Below are positions 1 through 6,345 of a DNA stretch of 10,496 nucleotides, in pieces. This DNA is from Bacteroidota bacterium (GTDB lineage Bacteria > Zhuqueibacterota > JdFR-76 > DREG01). The stretch covers positions 1 through 10,496 of the forward strand of contig JAUXJX010000026.1 of NCBI GenBank assembly GCA_030624545.1, given 5' to 3'. The notes beneath the pieces are model-generated. The model was not told the origin of the DNA. It made no database searches and saw only the letters and a list, made by a program, of their open reading frames with translations. How positions within the stretch are numbered: the first letter of the stretch is position 1; every line of letters begins with the position of its first letter. A program made the position numbers and the translations under genes.

Positions 1-402
1 CATCCCGATCACGGCAATGCCTCAAGGATTATTGAAGAGGCAGCTTTTCTTTCCGGTCTGCGCAGGTTTGATACGGGTCAGGAGCCTCATCGACCGGCCC
101 AACTAATCTACTATATGATGTCGTGGGACTTTGAACCGGACTTTGTTGTGGACATCTCTGATGCCATAGACGAGAAGAAACAAGCGATTATGGCGTATAG
201 CAGCCAGGTGCATAACAAAACCTACTTGCGCTTCGATGAAGATGAGACATTTATATCAAGTCCCCTATTCATGGAGATGCTTATGACCCGGGCTTCATAT
301 TATGGCCATCGAATCGGGAAGAAATATGCCGAGCCATTCAAGATAAAGACTACTCTTGAGGTGAAAGATCTTCTCCAGACTTTTGGGGATCGAGTTTTCT
401 GA
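1..402 (+). CDS. bshB1: BshB1-like bacillithiol biosynthesis deacetylase, C-terminal part (5' end outside window)
   Basis: The reading frame is open from base 1 and ends at TGA 400-402, leaving 134 residues of the C-terminal half of an LmbE/PIG-L-fold zinc deacetylase. BshB1 removes the acetyl group from N-acetylglucosaminyl-malate, the second step of bacillithiol synthesis in the cytoplasm. The fragment opens with HPDH, the second metal motif of the family, whose last His is a zinc ligand in characterised members. It continues with features typical of BshB1: 'EEAAFLSGL', 'HRPAQLIYYM', 'FVVDISDAIDEKKQAI.AYSSQ', 'SSPLFMEML..RA.YYG' and 'YAEPF'. The first zinc motif (AHPDD-like) must lie upstream. 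An internal ATG at 115 is not the true start, because homology extends to the window edge. lysA follows within 32 bases, so co-transcription is likely. A general LmbE-family sugar deacetylase is the main alternative; the tail favours BshB1. Confidence 0.87.
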   Translation, partial: HPDHGNASRIIEEAAFLSGLRRFDTGQEPHRPAQLIYYMMSWDFEPDFVVDISDAIDEKKQAIMAYSSQVHNKTYLRFDEDETFISSPLFMEMLMTRASYYGHRIGKKYAEPFKIKTTLEVKDLLQTFGDRVF

Positions 403-434
403 GATTGGTTTTTATTTCTGAGTTTAGACAATCT

Positions 435-1715
435 ATGGCTATCCGATACGAAAACGGCTCGCTCATGGTTGAGCAGGTTCCGGTTGAAAAAATCGCCTCT
501 GAACATGGTACGCCGATATATGTTTACAGCCAGGCGGGTATTTTTGAAAATCTCCGCGCATGGTCCACGGCTTTCGAAGATAGACAACCTTTGTTCTGTT
601 TTGCTCTAAAAGCCAATGATAATCTCGAAATCTTGAAATTGATTTCCCAAAGAGGATTCGGCGCCGATGTGGTCTCAGGGGGCGAGTTATTCATCGCAAG
701 AAAAGCGGGAATTCCTTCAGATAAGATCGTATTTGCCGGTGTAGGCAAACGTGCCGAAGAAATTGAACATGCGCTTAATGAGAAAATCCGGGCATTTAAT
801 GTGGAAAGCCGGCAAGAACTGGAGCTTATTCAATCCATTGCCCGGCGAATTGATCTCCCGGCGCCAATCCACATACGTGTTAATCCCGACATTGACGCCA
901 GAAGCCACCCATACATCAGTACAGGTTTGTCGACGAACAAATTTGGAGTTCAGGCGGAACAGGCAATCGACTTGATAAAACTTGCCGCATCCTTATCTCA
1001 CATCGATTTCAAAGGGATTCACGTTCATATAGGCTCCCAGGTTACCGATATTTCTCCTTTCGAAGCCACAAGCCGTTGGCTGAAAGAGATGTACTCGCTT
1101 TTAAAGGAACATGGGATCACGATTAGCACTTTTGATCTTGGAGGCGGGCTGGGAGTAGACTATCATAATGTAACAGAAGCCTCTCATGATTGCGATGAGA
1201 AGAAAGAACGTATTCCAAATGTGAGAGAGTATGCAGAAGCGGTCATTGGGCCACTACGCCATTTGCCTGTGGATTTCGTCTTCGAACCTGGCCGTTCCAT
1301 TATTGCGAATACTGCGGTTTTGATCGTATCGGTCCTTTACACCAAGCAGAACGACTCGAAAAAGTTCGTTATCGTCGATGGCGGCATGAATGACCTGATC
1401 CGGCCAAGCCTATACCAGGCCTATCATCATATTCTGCCGGTTTCTTCTCCGGACCGAGATGAAAAGGAAAGGGTAGATGTGGTGGGCCCGATTTGTGAGA
1501 CGAGTGATTTTTTTGCGAGGGATAGGCTTATGCCGGTGGTTATGCCCGGAGAACATTTAGCAATATTCTCTGTAGGTGCATATGGATACTCGCTATCTTC
1601 AAATTATAACGGCCGGCCTCGATCCGCTGAAGCCCTGGTTGATGGCAGTAATTTTCGCGTTATTCGTCGGGCGGAAACCTATGAGGATCTCTTGAATTTA
1701 TATGATTCTGTCTGA
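435..1715 (+). CDS. lysA: Diaminopimelate decarboxylase (last step of lysine synthesis)
   Basis: LysA decarboxylates meso-2,6-diaminopimelate to L-lysine in the cytoplasm using pyridoxal phosphate. This is a full-length fold III (alanine racemase-like barrel) enzyme of 426 residues, close to the usual 415-430. From the ATG at 435, the PLP lysine is K59 in 'CFALKANDN'. It is followed by 'GFGADVVSGGEL', 'VNPDIDARSHPYISTG', 'HIGSQ', 'DLGGGLGVDY', 'EPGRSIIANTAVL', 'DGGMNDLIRPSLY', 'VGPICETSDFFARDR' with its active-site Cys, and 'GAYGYSLSSNYNGRPR'. All are characteristic of DapDC rather than ornithine or arginine decarboxylase. An in-frame TTG at 405 would add 10 residues and sit 2 bases after the previous stop. 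I prefer ATG 435, since 'MAIRYENG' is where family members start, although neither site has a strong Shine-Dalgarno. It lies between the bshB1 fragment and a glycosyltransferase gene. Confidence 0.96.
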   Translation: MAIRYENGSLMVEQVPVEKIASEHGTPIYVYSQAGIFENLRAWSTAFEDRQPLFCFALKANDNLEILKLISQRGFGADVVSGGELFIARKAGIPSDKIVFAGVGKRAEEIEHALNEKIRAFNVESRQELELIQSIARRIDLPAPIHIRVNPDIDARSHPYISTGLSTNKFGVQAEQAIDLIKLAASLSHIDFKGIHVHIGSQVTDISPFEATSRWLKEMYSLLKEHGITISTFDLGGGLGVDYHNVTEASHDCDEKKERIPNVREYAEAVIGPLRHLPVDFVFEPGRSIIANTAVLIVSVLYTKQNDSKKFVIVDGGMNDLIRPSLYQAYHHILPVSSPDRDEKERVDVVGPICETSDFFARDRLMPVVMPGEHLAIFSVGAYGYSLSSNYNGRPRSAEALVDGSNFRVIRRAETYEDLLNLYDSV

Positions 1716-1754
1716 AAACGTCTCGTTTCCAGCACTTCATACCTCTAAAGTAAA

Positions 1755-3056
1755 TTGGCCAAGAACCTTATTTTCATTTCTTACTATTTCCCCCCGTTGG
1801 GGATGGGTGGTGTGCAAAGGGCAACCAAATTCGCCCGCTATCTCCCGGACTTCGGCTGGCAGCCTCATATTATTACGGTCAAAGATATCTATTATTACGC
1901 CTTCGACAAGACACTATTGAAGGAGGTGTGCCACTTGCCAATTTCCAGGGCTGGATCCCTGGATCCAGCACGGCTTGCCAGGATATTTCAGTTGAAAAAA
2001 GCTTCGAGTTCTGTTAGGCCCGCAGCCATCGGGGCTGCCAACAAAACCGGCGGTCCTATTGCAGCGGCAAAAATCTTTCGGCGGGTTTTCTATCCCGATT
2101 CAAAGATCCTCTGGACGCCCTTTGCTGAAAGGCATATTCGTAGGAAGATGAAAAAGACTGAATTCCATGCGATATATTCAACATCACCGCCGGTTTCCGC
2201 CCACTTGTTGGCGGCAAAATCTGGACTGCCCTGGATCGCGGACTTTAGAGATTACTGGAGCAGCGGTGACCGAATCTATGCACCAACCGAATGGCATAAA
2301 CGAAAATCTCAAAAGATTATGTCAAAAATAACCGAACGTGCTTCAAAAATAATAGCGGTATCCGAGCCAATCGCCGAGACAATTAGGTCGTTTGCATCTG
2401 AAGAAAACCGCGATAAAGTCGTGGTAATACCTAACGGATTTGATCCGGCCGATTTTGAAGATGTCCAGCCAATTAAGTTTGATCGATTTACAATTTCCTA
2501 TTTGGGAAGTATCACTCAAAAAAGTTCGCCGGGAATGTTATTTGATGTCATCGATGCCTTGTTCCGAGAACAGCCGGAATGGAGAGAAGAAATTCAGTTT
2601 TATTTTGTTGGAAAACACTTTGAATTCAATCCCGACTCGGTACCGGTTTCTATGAGGGATATTGTCCATTTTCAGGATTACGTCCCCCACAATGAGAGCC
2701 TTGCCTATGCCCTGGGCTCGCAGGCTCTTCTCTTTCTGCGTTCAAAAGACATCAATAAAGGTATGATGACCGGAAAAATATTCGAATATTTGGGCACAGG
2801 AAAACCCATTCTGGCTCTCGTCCCGAAACACATTTCGGCTCACGAATTGCTGAGAAAAATGCCAAATTGCTACATCGCCGAACCCGATCAGCCTGCCCTG
2901 ATAAGAACGGCCTTAGGCGATCTGCTTCGGGAACATTTTGGCAGGACTCCGGATCCGCGAGGCTCCCGTGATACGCCCGACTATCTTCTACCTTATGTAA
3001 GACAAAAGCAGACCGAACAACTGGCCAATCTCCTCAATGAGTGCGTGGGCGCATGA
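1755..3056 (+). CDS. GT4-type (GT-B fold) glycosyltransferase, target sugar unknown
   Basis: Predicted cytoplasmic glycosyltransferase of 433 residues with two Rossmann-like domains. The N-terminal acceptor domain starts with 'YYFPPLGMGGVQRATKFARYL' split across residues 10-30, a glycine-rich loop typical of Glyco_trans_4 enzymes. 'WIADFRDYWSS' (160-170) and 'IIAVSEPIAETI' (199-210) close this domain. The C-terminal donor domain holds 'VVIPNGFDPADF' (223-234), 'ISYLGSI' (247-253) and 'GMMTGKIFEYLGTGKPIL' (336-353), with E344 in the position of the nucleotide-sugar-binding Glu. The start must be TTG 1755: the frame has a TAA at 1746-1748, and the next ATG would remove the glycine-rich loop. 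No strong ribosome site is seen. Enzymes of this kind usually build capsule, O-antigen or exopolysaccharide, but no other polysaccharide genes are near. It is not BshA, whose N-terminus reads differently. It is followed 14 bases later by the PolX-domain gene. Confidence 0.88.
   Translation: MAKNLIFISYYFPPLGMGGVQRATKFARYLPDFGWQPHIITVKDIYYYAFDKTLLKEVCHLPISRAGSLDPARLARIFQLKKASSSVRPAAIGAANKTGGPIAAAKIFRRVFYPDSKILWTPFAERHIRRKMKKTEFHAIYSTSPPVSAHLLAAKSGLPWIADFRDYWSSGDRIYAPTEWHKRKSQKIMSKITERASKIIAVSEPIAETIRSFASEENRDKVVVIPNGFDPADFEDVQPIKFDRFTISYLGSITQKSSPGMLFDVIDALFREQPEWREEIQFYFVGKHFEFNPDSVPVSMRDIVHFQDYVPHNESLAYALGSQALLFLRSKDINKGMMTGKIFEYLGTGKPILALVPKHISAHELLRKMPNCYIAEPDQPALIRTALGDLLREHFGRTPDPRGSRDTPDYLLPYVRQKQTEQLANLLNECVGA
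1945..1969 (+). repeat. Nested inverted repeats inside the glycosyltransferase gene
   Basis: GCTGGATCC (1950-1958) and its exact complement GGATCCAGC (1961-1969) are 2 bases apart. CCAGGG (1945-1950) and CCCTGG (1957-1962) form a second, mutually exclusive stem. Both are within the coding sequence for 'SRAGSLDPARL'. No U-run follows, so it is not a terminator. Probably a by-product of the codons used. Confidence 0.5.
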
Positions 3057-3070
3057 CGGGCTAGGTAAGG

Positions 3071-3556
3071 ATGAAAAATCAAGAGATCGCGGAGATCTTT
3101 GAGAGAATTGCAGATATCCTTGAATTCAAGGGAGAGCTTCCATTTAAATTGATTGCCTATCGCAGAGCGGGCAGGAATCTGCGAAATCTGGAGGAGGATA
3201 TTGTTGAGACCTGGAAGACCGGCCGGCTCGAATCGATTCCGGGAGTCGGCAGCGCCCTGGCGAAAAAAATTGATCAATATTTGAGCGAGGGCCACATCAA
3301 CCTCTATGACCGCCTATTGGGTGAAGTTTCGCAGGCCATCATCGATCTGTTGAATATACAGAATTTGGGTCCCAAGACTCTTGGGCTGGCTTATGAACGA
3401 CTAGGGGTCAAGACAATCGGTGATCTAAAGGGAGTTGTCGAGAATGGACAATTGGCTTCTTTAGCCAATATTGGTGAAAAAAGGATAGAGAATATCAAAC
3501 AGGGGATAAGGGTTTACGAGAAGTCACAGAACATCAAGTTGAAAGAGAATGCATGA
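3071..3556 (+). CDS. Helix-hairpin-helix protein equal to the N-terminal DNA-binding part of PolX; no polymerase domain
   Basis: A 161-residue protein that resembles the first ~150 residues of bacterial family X DNA polymerase and then stops. Residues 1-50 ('NQEIAEIFERIADILEFKGELPFKLIAYRRAGRNL' region) match the 8-kDa domain that binds 5'-phosphate ends at gaps. Three helix-hairpin-helix motifs follow: 'SIPGVGSALAKKI' (55-67), 'IQNLGPKTLGLAYERLGVKTIGDL' (96-119) and 'LANIGEKRIENIKQGI' (131-146). Complete PolX proteins are near 570 residues and add a palm with catalytic aspartates, a thumb and a PHP exonuclease domain; none of these is encoded downstream in any frame. Start ATG 3071 has 'aggtaagg' directly upstream. 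It is either a free-standing DNA-binding adaptor or the remnant of a truncated polX. The reading frame is intact and the motifs are well conserved, so it may still be functional. Confidence 0.85.
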   Translation: MKNQEIAEIFERIADILEFKGELPFKLIAYRRAGRNLRNLEEDIVETWKTGRLESIPGVGSALAKKIDQYLSEGHINLYDRLLGEVSQAIIDLLNIQNLGPKTLGLAYERLGVKTIGDLKGVVENGQLASLANIGEKRIENIKQGIRVYEKSQNIKLKENA

Positions 3557-3557
3557 A

Positions 3558-3563
3558 GGGAGG
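3558..3563 (+). promoter_or_regulatory. Strong Shine-Dalgarno site without a full gene behind it
   Basis: GGGAGG lies 9 bases before the GTG at 3573, just after the stop of the PolX-domain gene. It is among the best ribosome-binding sequences in the window, yet the frame it serves closes after 15 sense codons. Confidence 0.5.
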
Positions 3564-3572
3564 AAGTAGATT

Positions 3573-3620
3573 GTGGCAAAAAGAGCAATCGATGTCAAAC
3601 CATCATCTTACCTCGTCTAA
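3573..3620 (+). pseudogene. 15-codon stub, possible broken start of a lost gene
   Basis: A GTG start placed correctly after GGGAGG reads VAKRAIDVKPSSYLV and stops at TAA 3618-3620. Its last 26 bases overlap the 3' end of the convergent minus-strand gene. The peptide looks like the ordinary N-terminus of a cytoplasmic protein rather than a leader peptide: it has no run of one amino acid and no attenuator hairpin follows. I do not recognise a family. It could be the surviving start of a gene cut off when the minus-strand segment came to lie here, a true tiny ORF, or chance. Confidence 0.3.
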
Positions 3621-4527
3621 CGATGGGCCTGCCGTCGATCTCTAAGTCCGAATTCCGCAGTGTAACGCGAATATAGTCTGGCGTGAGAGGTGCCCCGGCT
3701 GCCTGTTGAGAATGTCCTATGCCAAGATGGACCCGCCCGAAGGCGGTTTCATCTTCAACCAGATCTCCAGCCAGTTTTGCGTTGTGATTGGTACCAACTC
3801 CAATTCGAACTAAATCCCGAGAAGTCGAATTCCAATTGGCCTTTAGATAGTCGCGAAATTTTTGTGCCTCATTGTTGCCATAGATCCGGGCGAGACGGCC
3901 ATCCTTAAATTGAAGCCTAATTGGCTCATTGACCAATCCAACCCCGTCTATGGATCCGTCCACGACTACGACGCCATTGCATGAACCGGGAGCCGGACGG
4001 ATCTGCGCCTTTCCACCAGGAAGAATAGTGAACGTCCCCTTATCGCGAACTGCGCCAATTTCTGCTATACCCTTCTCCTTCTTGATCGACATCTCAAGAC
4101 AAGTGTCCCTGCCATTATTGAGGCTCATTGTCTGGCCAATTGAAAAAACCTCCGCAAGTCGGTTGCTGACCTTGTCGAGCTTTTTATGATCGATATGCAT
4201 GGATCTTTTTGTCAGGATCTCATTCAGGAGCGGGAGATAGGCAATTCGTGTCCCATGTTTAAGCAGAGCGGCGAACTGTTTTTCATTGAACCAACGTAAA
4301 TCACCAGCTACGATCAGGACATCCGTTTGCCCAAGCATCAAAGGCAGGGAGGAAAGAAATCTGGATTTTGGAGAGCTGGGTGGAACCTGTAACAGGAATG
4401 CTGAAGTGGCTATTTTTAGCGCCTGCTGCCAGAGAATGGTAGCATTTTCAAGATTCTCGGTGTTAGCAAGAATAAGAAGAGATTCCTTTTTCCGCAGCCG
4501 GATTGAGTCCCTGATTAGGGCGCTCAT
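3595..4527 (-). CDS. M29-aminopeptidase-like protein with altered metal site
   Basis: The only minus-strand gene: 310 residues from ATG 4527 to a TGA complementary to 3595-3597. It follows the short M29 (thermophilic metalloprotease/leucyl aminopeptidase) layout. An N-terminal 'SALIRDSIRLRKKESLLIL' segment (2-20) comes first, then a Rossmann-like domain to about 130. The catalytic-type domain has 'VVVVDGSIDGVGLVNEPIRL' split across 186-205, 'RIGVGTN' (241-247), 'VEDETAFGRVHLGIG' (257-271) and 'DLEIDGRPI' (294-302). Compared by eye with the family, Glu of the 'LPxGE' motif is K173, and His of the HxD motif is T282 (TPD). E260, H267 and D284 remain. It may therefore be inactive or bind metal differently. 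A TTG at 4584 would add 19 residues without family similarity; neither start has a clear ribosome site. It is convergent with the left block and divergent from ecfT. Confidence 0.72.
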   Translation of the reverse strand: MSALIRDSIRLRKKESLLILANTENLENATILWQQALKIATSAFLLQVPPSSPKSRFLSSLPLMLGQTDVLIVAGDLRWFNEKQFAALLKHGTRIAYLPLLNEILTKRSMHIDHKKLDKVSNRLAEVFSIGQTMSLNNGRDTCLEMSIKKEKGIAEIGAVRDKGTFTILPGGKAQIRPAPGSCNGVVVVDGSIDGVGLVNEPIRLQFKDGRLARIYGNNEAQKFRDYLKANWNSTSRDLVRIGVGTNHNAKLAGDLVEDETAFGRVHLGIGHSQQAAGAPLTPDYIRVTLRNSDLEIDGRPIVRRGKMMV

Positions 4528-4674
4528 TGTGCGACATATCTTTTTGCCGGATTGGGTCGGTGTTCGATTCGCTGAGGCTGACAAAGGAAAAGCTATTCTT
4601 TATAGGTAAACATTTATTTCGTGGTGAGCCGGGAACTTTTTTCAATTCAAAAGAACATAGTGAGAAAACACTTT

Positions 4675-4703
4675 AAGTTAAATTTCACACTAGCCATTGT
4701 CAA
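4675..4703 (-). promoter_or_regulatory. Possible promoter for the minus-strand M29-like gene
   Basis: On the minus strand a perfect TTGACA (complement of 4698-4703) is followed after 17 bases by TAACTT (complement of 4675-4680), a poor -10 match. Transcripts would have a leader of roughly 140 bases to ATG 4527. The -35 is convincing; the -10 is not. Confidence 0.28.
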
Positions 4704-4734
4704 GTGATTTTTGGCTTCTCTGCAATTTTTTTTC

Positions 4735-4762
4735 TTGAATTTGCAGGCATTTTTATTATATT
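4735..4762 (+). promoter_or_regulatory. Sigma-70-like promoter for the ecfT-truA-tal operon
   Basis: TTGAAT (4735-4740), a 16-base spacer, and TATATT (4757-4762) lie 23 bases before the ecfT start. The surrounding DNA is AT-rich. This is the only long spacer upstream of the right block, so it is the natural place for the operon promoter. The spacer is one base short of optimum. This is a consensus match by eye only. Confidence 0.48.
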
Positions 4763-4785
4763 AAAAATCAAAAAGTTAGAGATAG

Positions 4786-5583
4786 ATGTCGTTCACTCAT
4801 GATATAACCCTTGGACAATACTTTCCATCTGAATCTTCCGTTCATCTCTTAGATCCACGCTCAAAACTTCTAATTCTGTTGATCATCATGGTTTTGCTGG
4901 TGCTGACAATCGATCCGTTTTTTTACATAGTGGCATCTGCATCTTTGCTGAGCGTCGTATATTTGTCACGATTACGTTTTTCCCTTGTCTTCCGTAATCT
5001 CAGGCCGTTTCTATGGCTTTTTCTCATCACATTTATTTTCAATGCCGTGGGTAATTCCGGAGAGCCTCTCTTTGTCATTCCCCTTGTCAATTGGCAGATA
5101 TCGGACGAGTCATTGCTGCGTGCATTCGCATACAGTTTTCGCATTATTCTCATTATCGGCTTTGCATCTTTATTCACGCTAACCACTGCACCTGTGGATA
5201 TTGCTGACGGTCTGGCGCGGCTGATGTCCCCGCTCAGAAGGCTGCACGTTCCAGTGAATGAGTTTGCCATGATGTTAACGCTGGCAATTCGCTTTATTCC
5301 GATTTTACTGCAGGAGGCAGAAAGAATCCGGAATGCCCAGCTTTCTCGCGGGGCAAAATTTGACGGCAACCTGAAACAAAGACTGCGGGGCTTGGTTTCT
5401 CTGGTCATACCGCTCTTTGTTTCAGTTTTTCGCAAGGCCGACGACATCGCCCTAGCCATGGAGGCCAGGTGTTTTCGATTGGGAAAAGAGAGAACAAGCT
5501 ATAGAGTATTTAAGTTTGGATACGCTGATTACGTCACTGTAGTGGGAGCGCTCTTAATAGCCGTCTTGTTCGTTTCGGCTTAG
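4786..5583 (+). CDS. ecfT: EcfT transmembrane coupling protein of an ECF vitamin/metal importer
   Basis: EcfT is the membrane scaffold of energy-coupling factor transporters. It links the two ATPases (EcfA/EcfA') to a substrate-binding S-component that takes up vitamins or metal ions. The 265-residue length is typical. The N-terminus has the family hallmark 'LGQYFPSESSVHLLDPRSKLL' region (9-29), then hydrophobic segments at about 27-60, 70-90, 113-133 and 246-264. The cytoplasmic coupling helices carry two Ala-Arg-Gly-type motifs, here varied: SRG (187-189, 'AQLSRGAKFD') and ARC (227-229, 'AMEARCFR'). The start is ATG 4786; the ribosome site is weak (AGAG). No ATPase or S-component gene is in the window, so substrate cannot be told and the partners must be elsewhere. 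truA begins immediately after the stop codon, an arrangement also found in Firmicutes. Confidence 0.92.
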   Translation: MSFTHDITLGQYFPSESSVHLLDPRSKLLILLIIMVLLVLTIDPFFYIVASASLLSVVYLSRLRFSLVFRNLRPFLWLFLITFIFNAVGNSGEPLFVIPLVNWQISDESLLRAFAYSFRIILIIGFASLFTLTTAPVDIADGLARLMSPLRRLHVPVNEFAMMLTLAIRFIPILLQEAERIRNAQLSRGAKFDGNLKQRLRGLVSLVIPLFVSVFRKADDIALAMEARCFRLGKERTSYRVFKFGYADYVTVVGALLIAVLFVSA

Positions 5584-6345
5584 ATGGCATTGATGAATTT
5601 TAAGTTAGTCCTGCAATACGATGGTACTGATTTCTCAGGTTGGCAAAAGCAGCCCAAACTTCGAACAATCCAGGGAGAACTCGAAAGAGCTCTTTCAAAA
5701 CTGTTTGATGATGAAATAGCTGTGGTTGCGGCGGGCCGTACTGACGCAGGCGTTCATGCAACGGGCCAGGTTGTGAGTTTTGCCAGTGATAAGGCGCGTT
5801 CGCTTGCCTCGATTCAGGCGGGTTTGAACAGTCTGCTTCCGGAGTCGGTGAGTGTTACCAGCGTCCAAAAAGCCAAAGCAGATTTCAACGCGCGTTTTGA
5901 TGCGGTAACGAGGCACTATCGCTACCAGATCGTTCGCAGAAAAGAGGCGCTGCGCTTACGCTACGCCTGGTGTGAGCAAACGAAACTTAATGTGCAGGAC
6001 ATGCAAACATGCTCCCGCGCGATCCTCGGTGAGCATGATTTCCAGTCATTCTGTAGTACCGATGCTGAAGTCAACCATTATCGTTGTTTCGTCAAACGGG
6101 CAATCTGGCGCTATGCCGGGCCAAATGTGCTGGTATTCAACATAGCGGCTGACCGATTTTTGCACAACATGGTTCGCATATTGGTCGGTACTATGGTAGA
6201 AATTGGACGGGAAAGATTTACTCCGGCGGATTTTCTACAAATGCTGGAGAGTAAAGACAGGAGATCCGCGGGTCTTACGGCTCCTGCAAAGGGTCTTTGC
6301 CTGACGCAAGTTGATTACGATCAGACTTTTTCGGAGGATACATGA
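5584..6345 (+). CDS. truA: tRNA pseudouridine(38-40) synthase TruA
   Basis: TruA converts uridines 38, 39 and 40 in the anticodon stem of many tRNAs to pseudouridine. The 253-residue length is normal. The catalytic aspartate is D54 in '[15 protein letters not shown]', the family signature. Other TruA features are '[15 protein letters not shown]' (10-24), 'TIQGELE' (28-34), 'FNARFDA..RHYRY' (101-114), 'HDFQSFC' (151-157), '[12 protein letters not shown]' (192-203) and '[13 protein letters not shown]' (233-245). ATG 5584 directly follows the ecfT stop (TAG 5581-5583) with no ribosome site of its own, so translation is probably coupled. A second ATG at 5593 would also give a normal N-terminus. 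Its stop overlaps the start of the transaldolase gene. Confidence 0.97.
   Translation: MALMNFKLVLQYDGTDFSGWQKQPKLRTIQGELERALSKLFDDEIAVVAAGRTDAGVHATGQVVSFASDKARSLASIQAGLNSLLPESVSVTSVQKAKADFNARFDAVTRHYRYQIVRRKEALRLRYAWCEQTKLNVQDMQTCSRAILGEHDFQSFCSTDAEVNHYRCFVKRAIWRYAGPNVLVFNIAADRFLHNMVRILVGTMVEIGRERFTPADFLQMLESKDRRSAGLTAPAKGLCLTQVDYDQTFSEDT
6333..6337 (+). promoter_or_regulatory. Shine-Dalgarno GGAGG inside truA for the transaldolase gene
   Basis: GGAGG within the last codons of truA lies 4 bases before ATG 6342. Together with the ATGA overlap (6342-6345) it fixes the start of the next gene and supports coupled translation. Confidence 0.6.

Larger units (their letters stand above)
4585..4785. 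other. AT-rich divergent intergenic spacer
   Basis: About 260 bases (from the preferred minus-strand start at 4527) separate the M29-like gene from ecfT. The 4630-4770 part is strongly AT-rich with T and A runs. I see no RNA gene or riboswitch fold. The predicted plus-strand transcription start, near 4769, leaves only a leader of about 17 bases before ecfT. An imperfect inverted repeat of about 9 bases around 4721-4745 overlaps the promoter, but it has mismatches and is not called as an operator. Confidence 0.5.

Noticed and set aside
405..434. TTG at 405 as the lysA start
   Set aside because: It is in frame and 2 bases after the bshB1 stop, but the extra 10 residues have no family similarity and there is no good ribosome site. 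ATG 435 gives the usual LysA N-terminus.
1755..3056. The glycosyltransferase as BshA, because bshB1 is nearby
   Set aside because: BshA begins with a different glycine-rich N-terminus and is shorter. This protein has the 'YYFPPLGMGGVQR' start of surface-polysaccharide GT4 enzymes.
3071..4584. A full-length polX broken by a frameshift or sequencing error
   Set aside because: I looked for the palm-domain motifs downstream in the plus frames and found none. The following DNA encodes an intact minus-strand gene, so a single indel cannot restore PolX.
4463..4645. 60-codon minus-strand ORF overlapping the M29-like start in another frame
   Set aside because: It overlaps the N-terminal coding region of the better-supported gene and shows no family similarity.
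4721..4745. Inverted repeat as a terminator or operator upstream of ecfT
   Set aside because: Only about 7 of 9 positions pair, and the T-run lies inside the loop rather than after the stem.
4585..4785. A vitamin riboswitch controlling ecfT
   Set aside because: The predicted promoter leaves a leader of about 17 bases, too short for a riboswitch, and no conserved aptamer elements are visible.
4923..5459. 178-codon minus-strand ORF opposite ecfT
   Set aside because: Antisense shadow of hydrophobic codons, highly basic, no motif.
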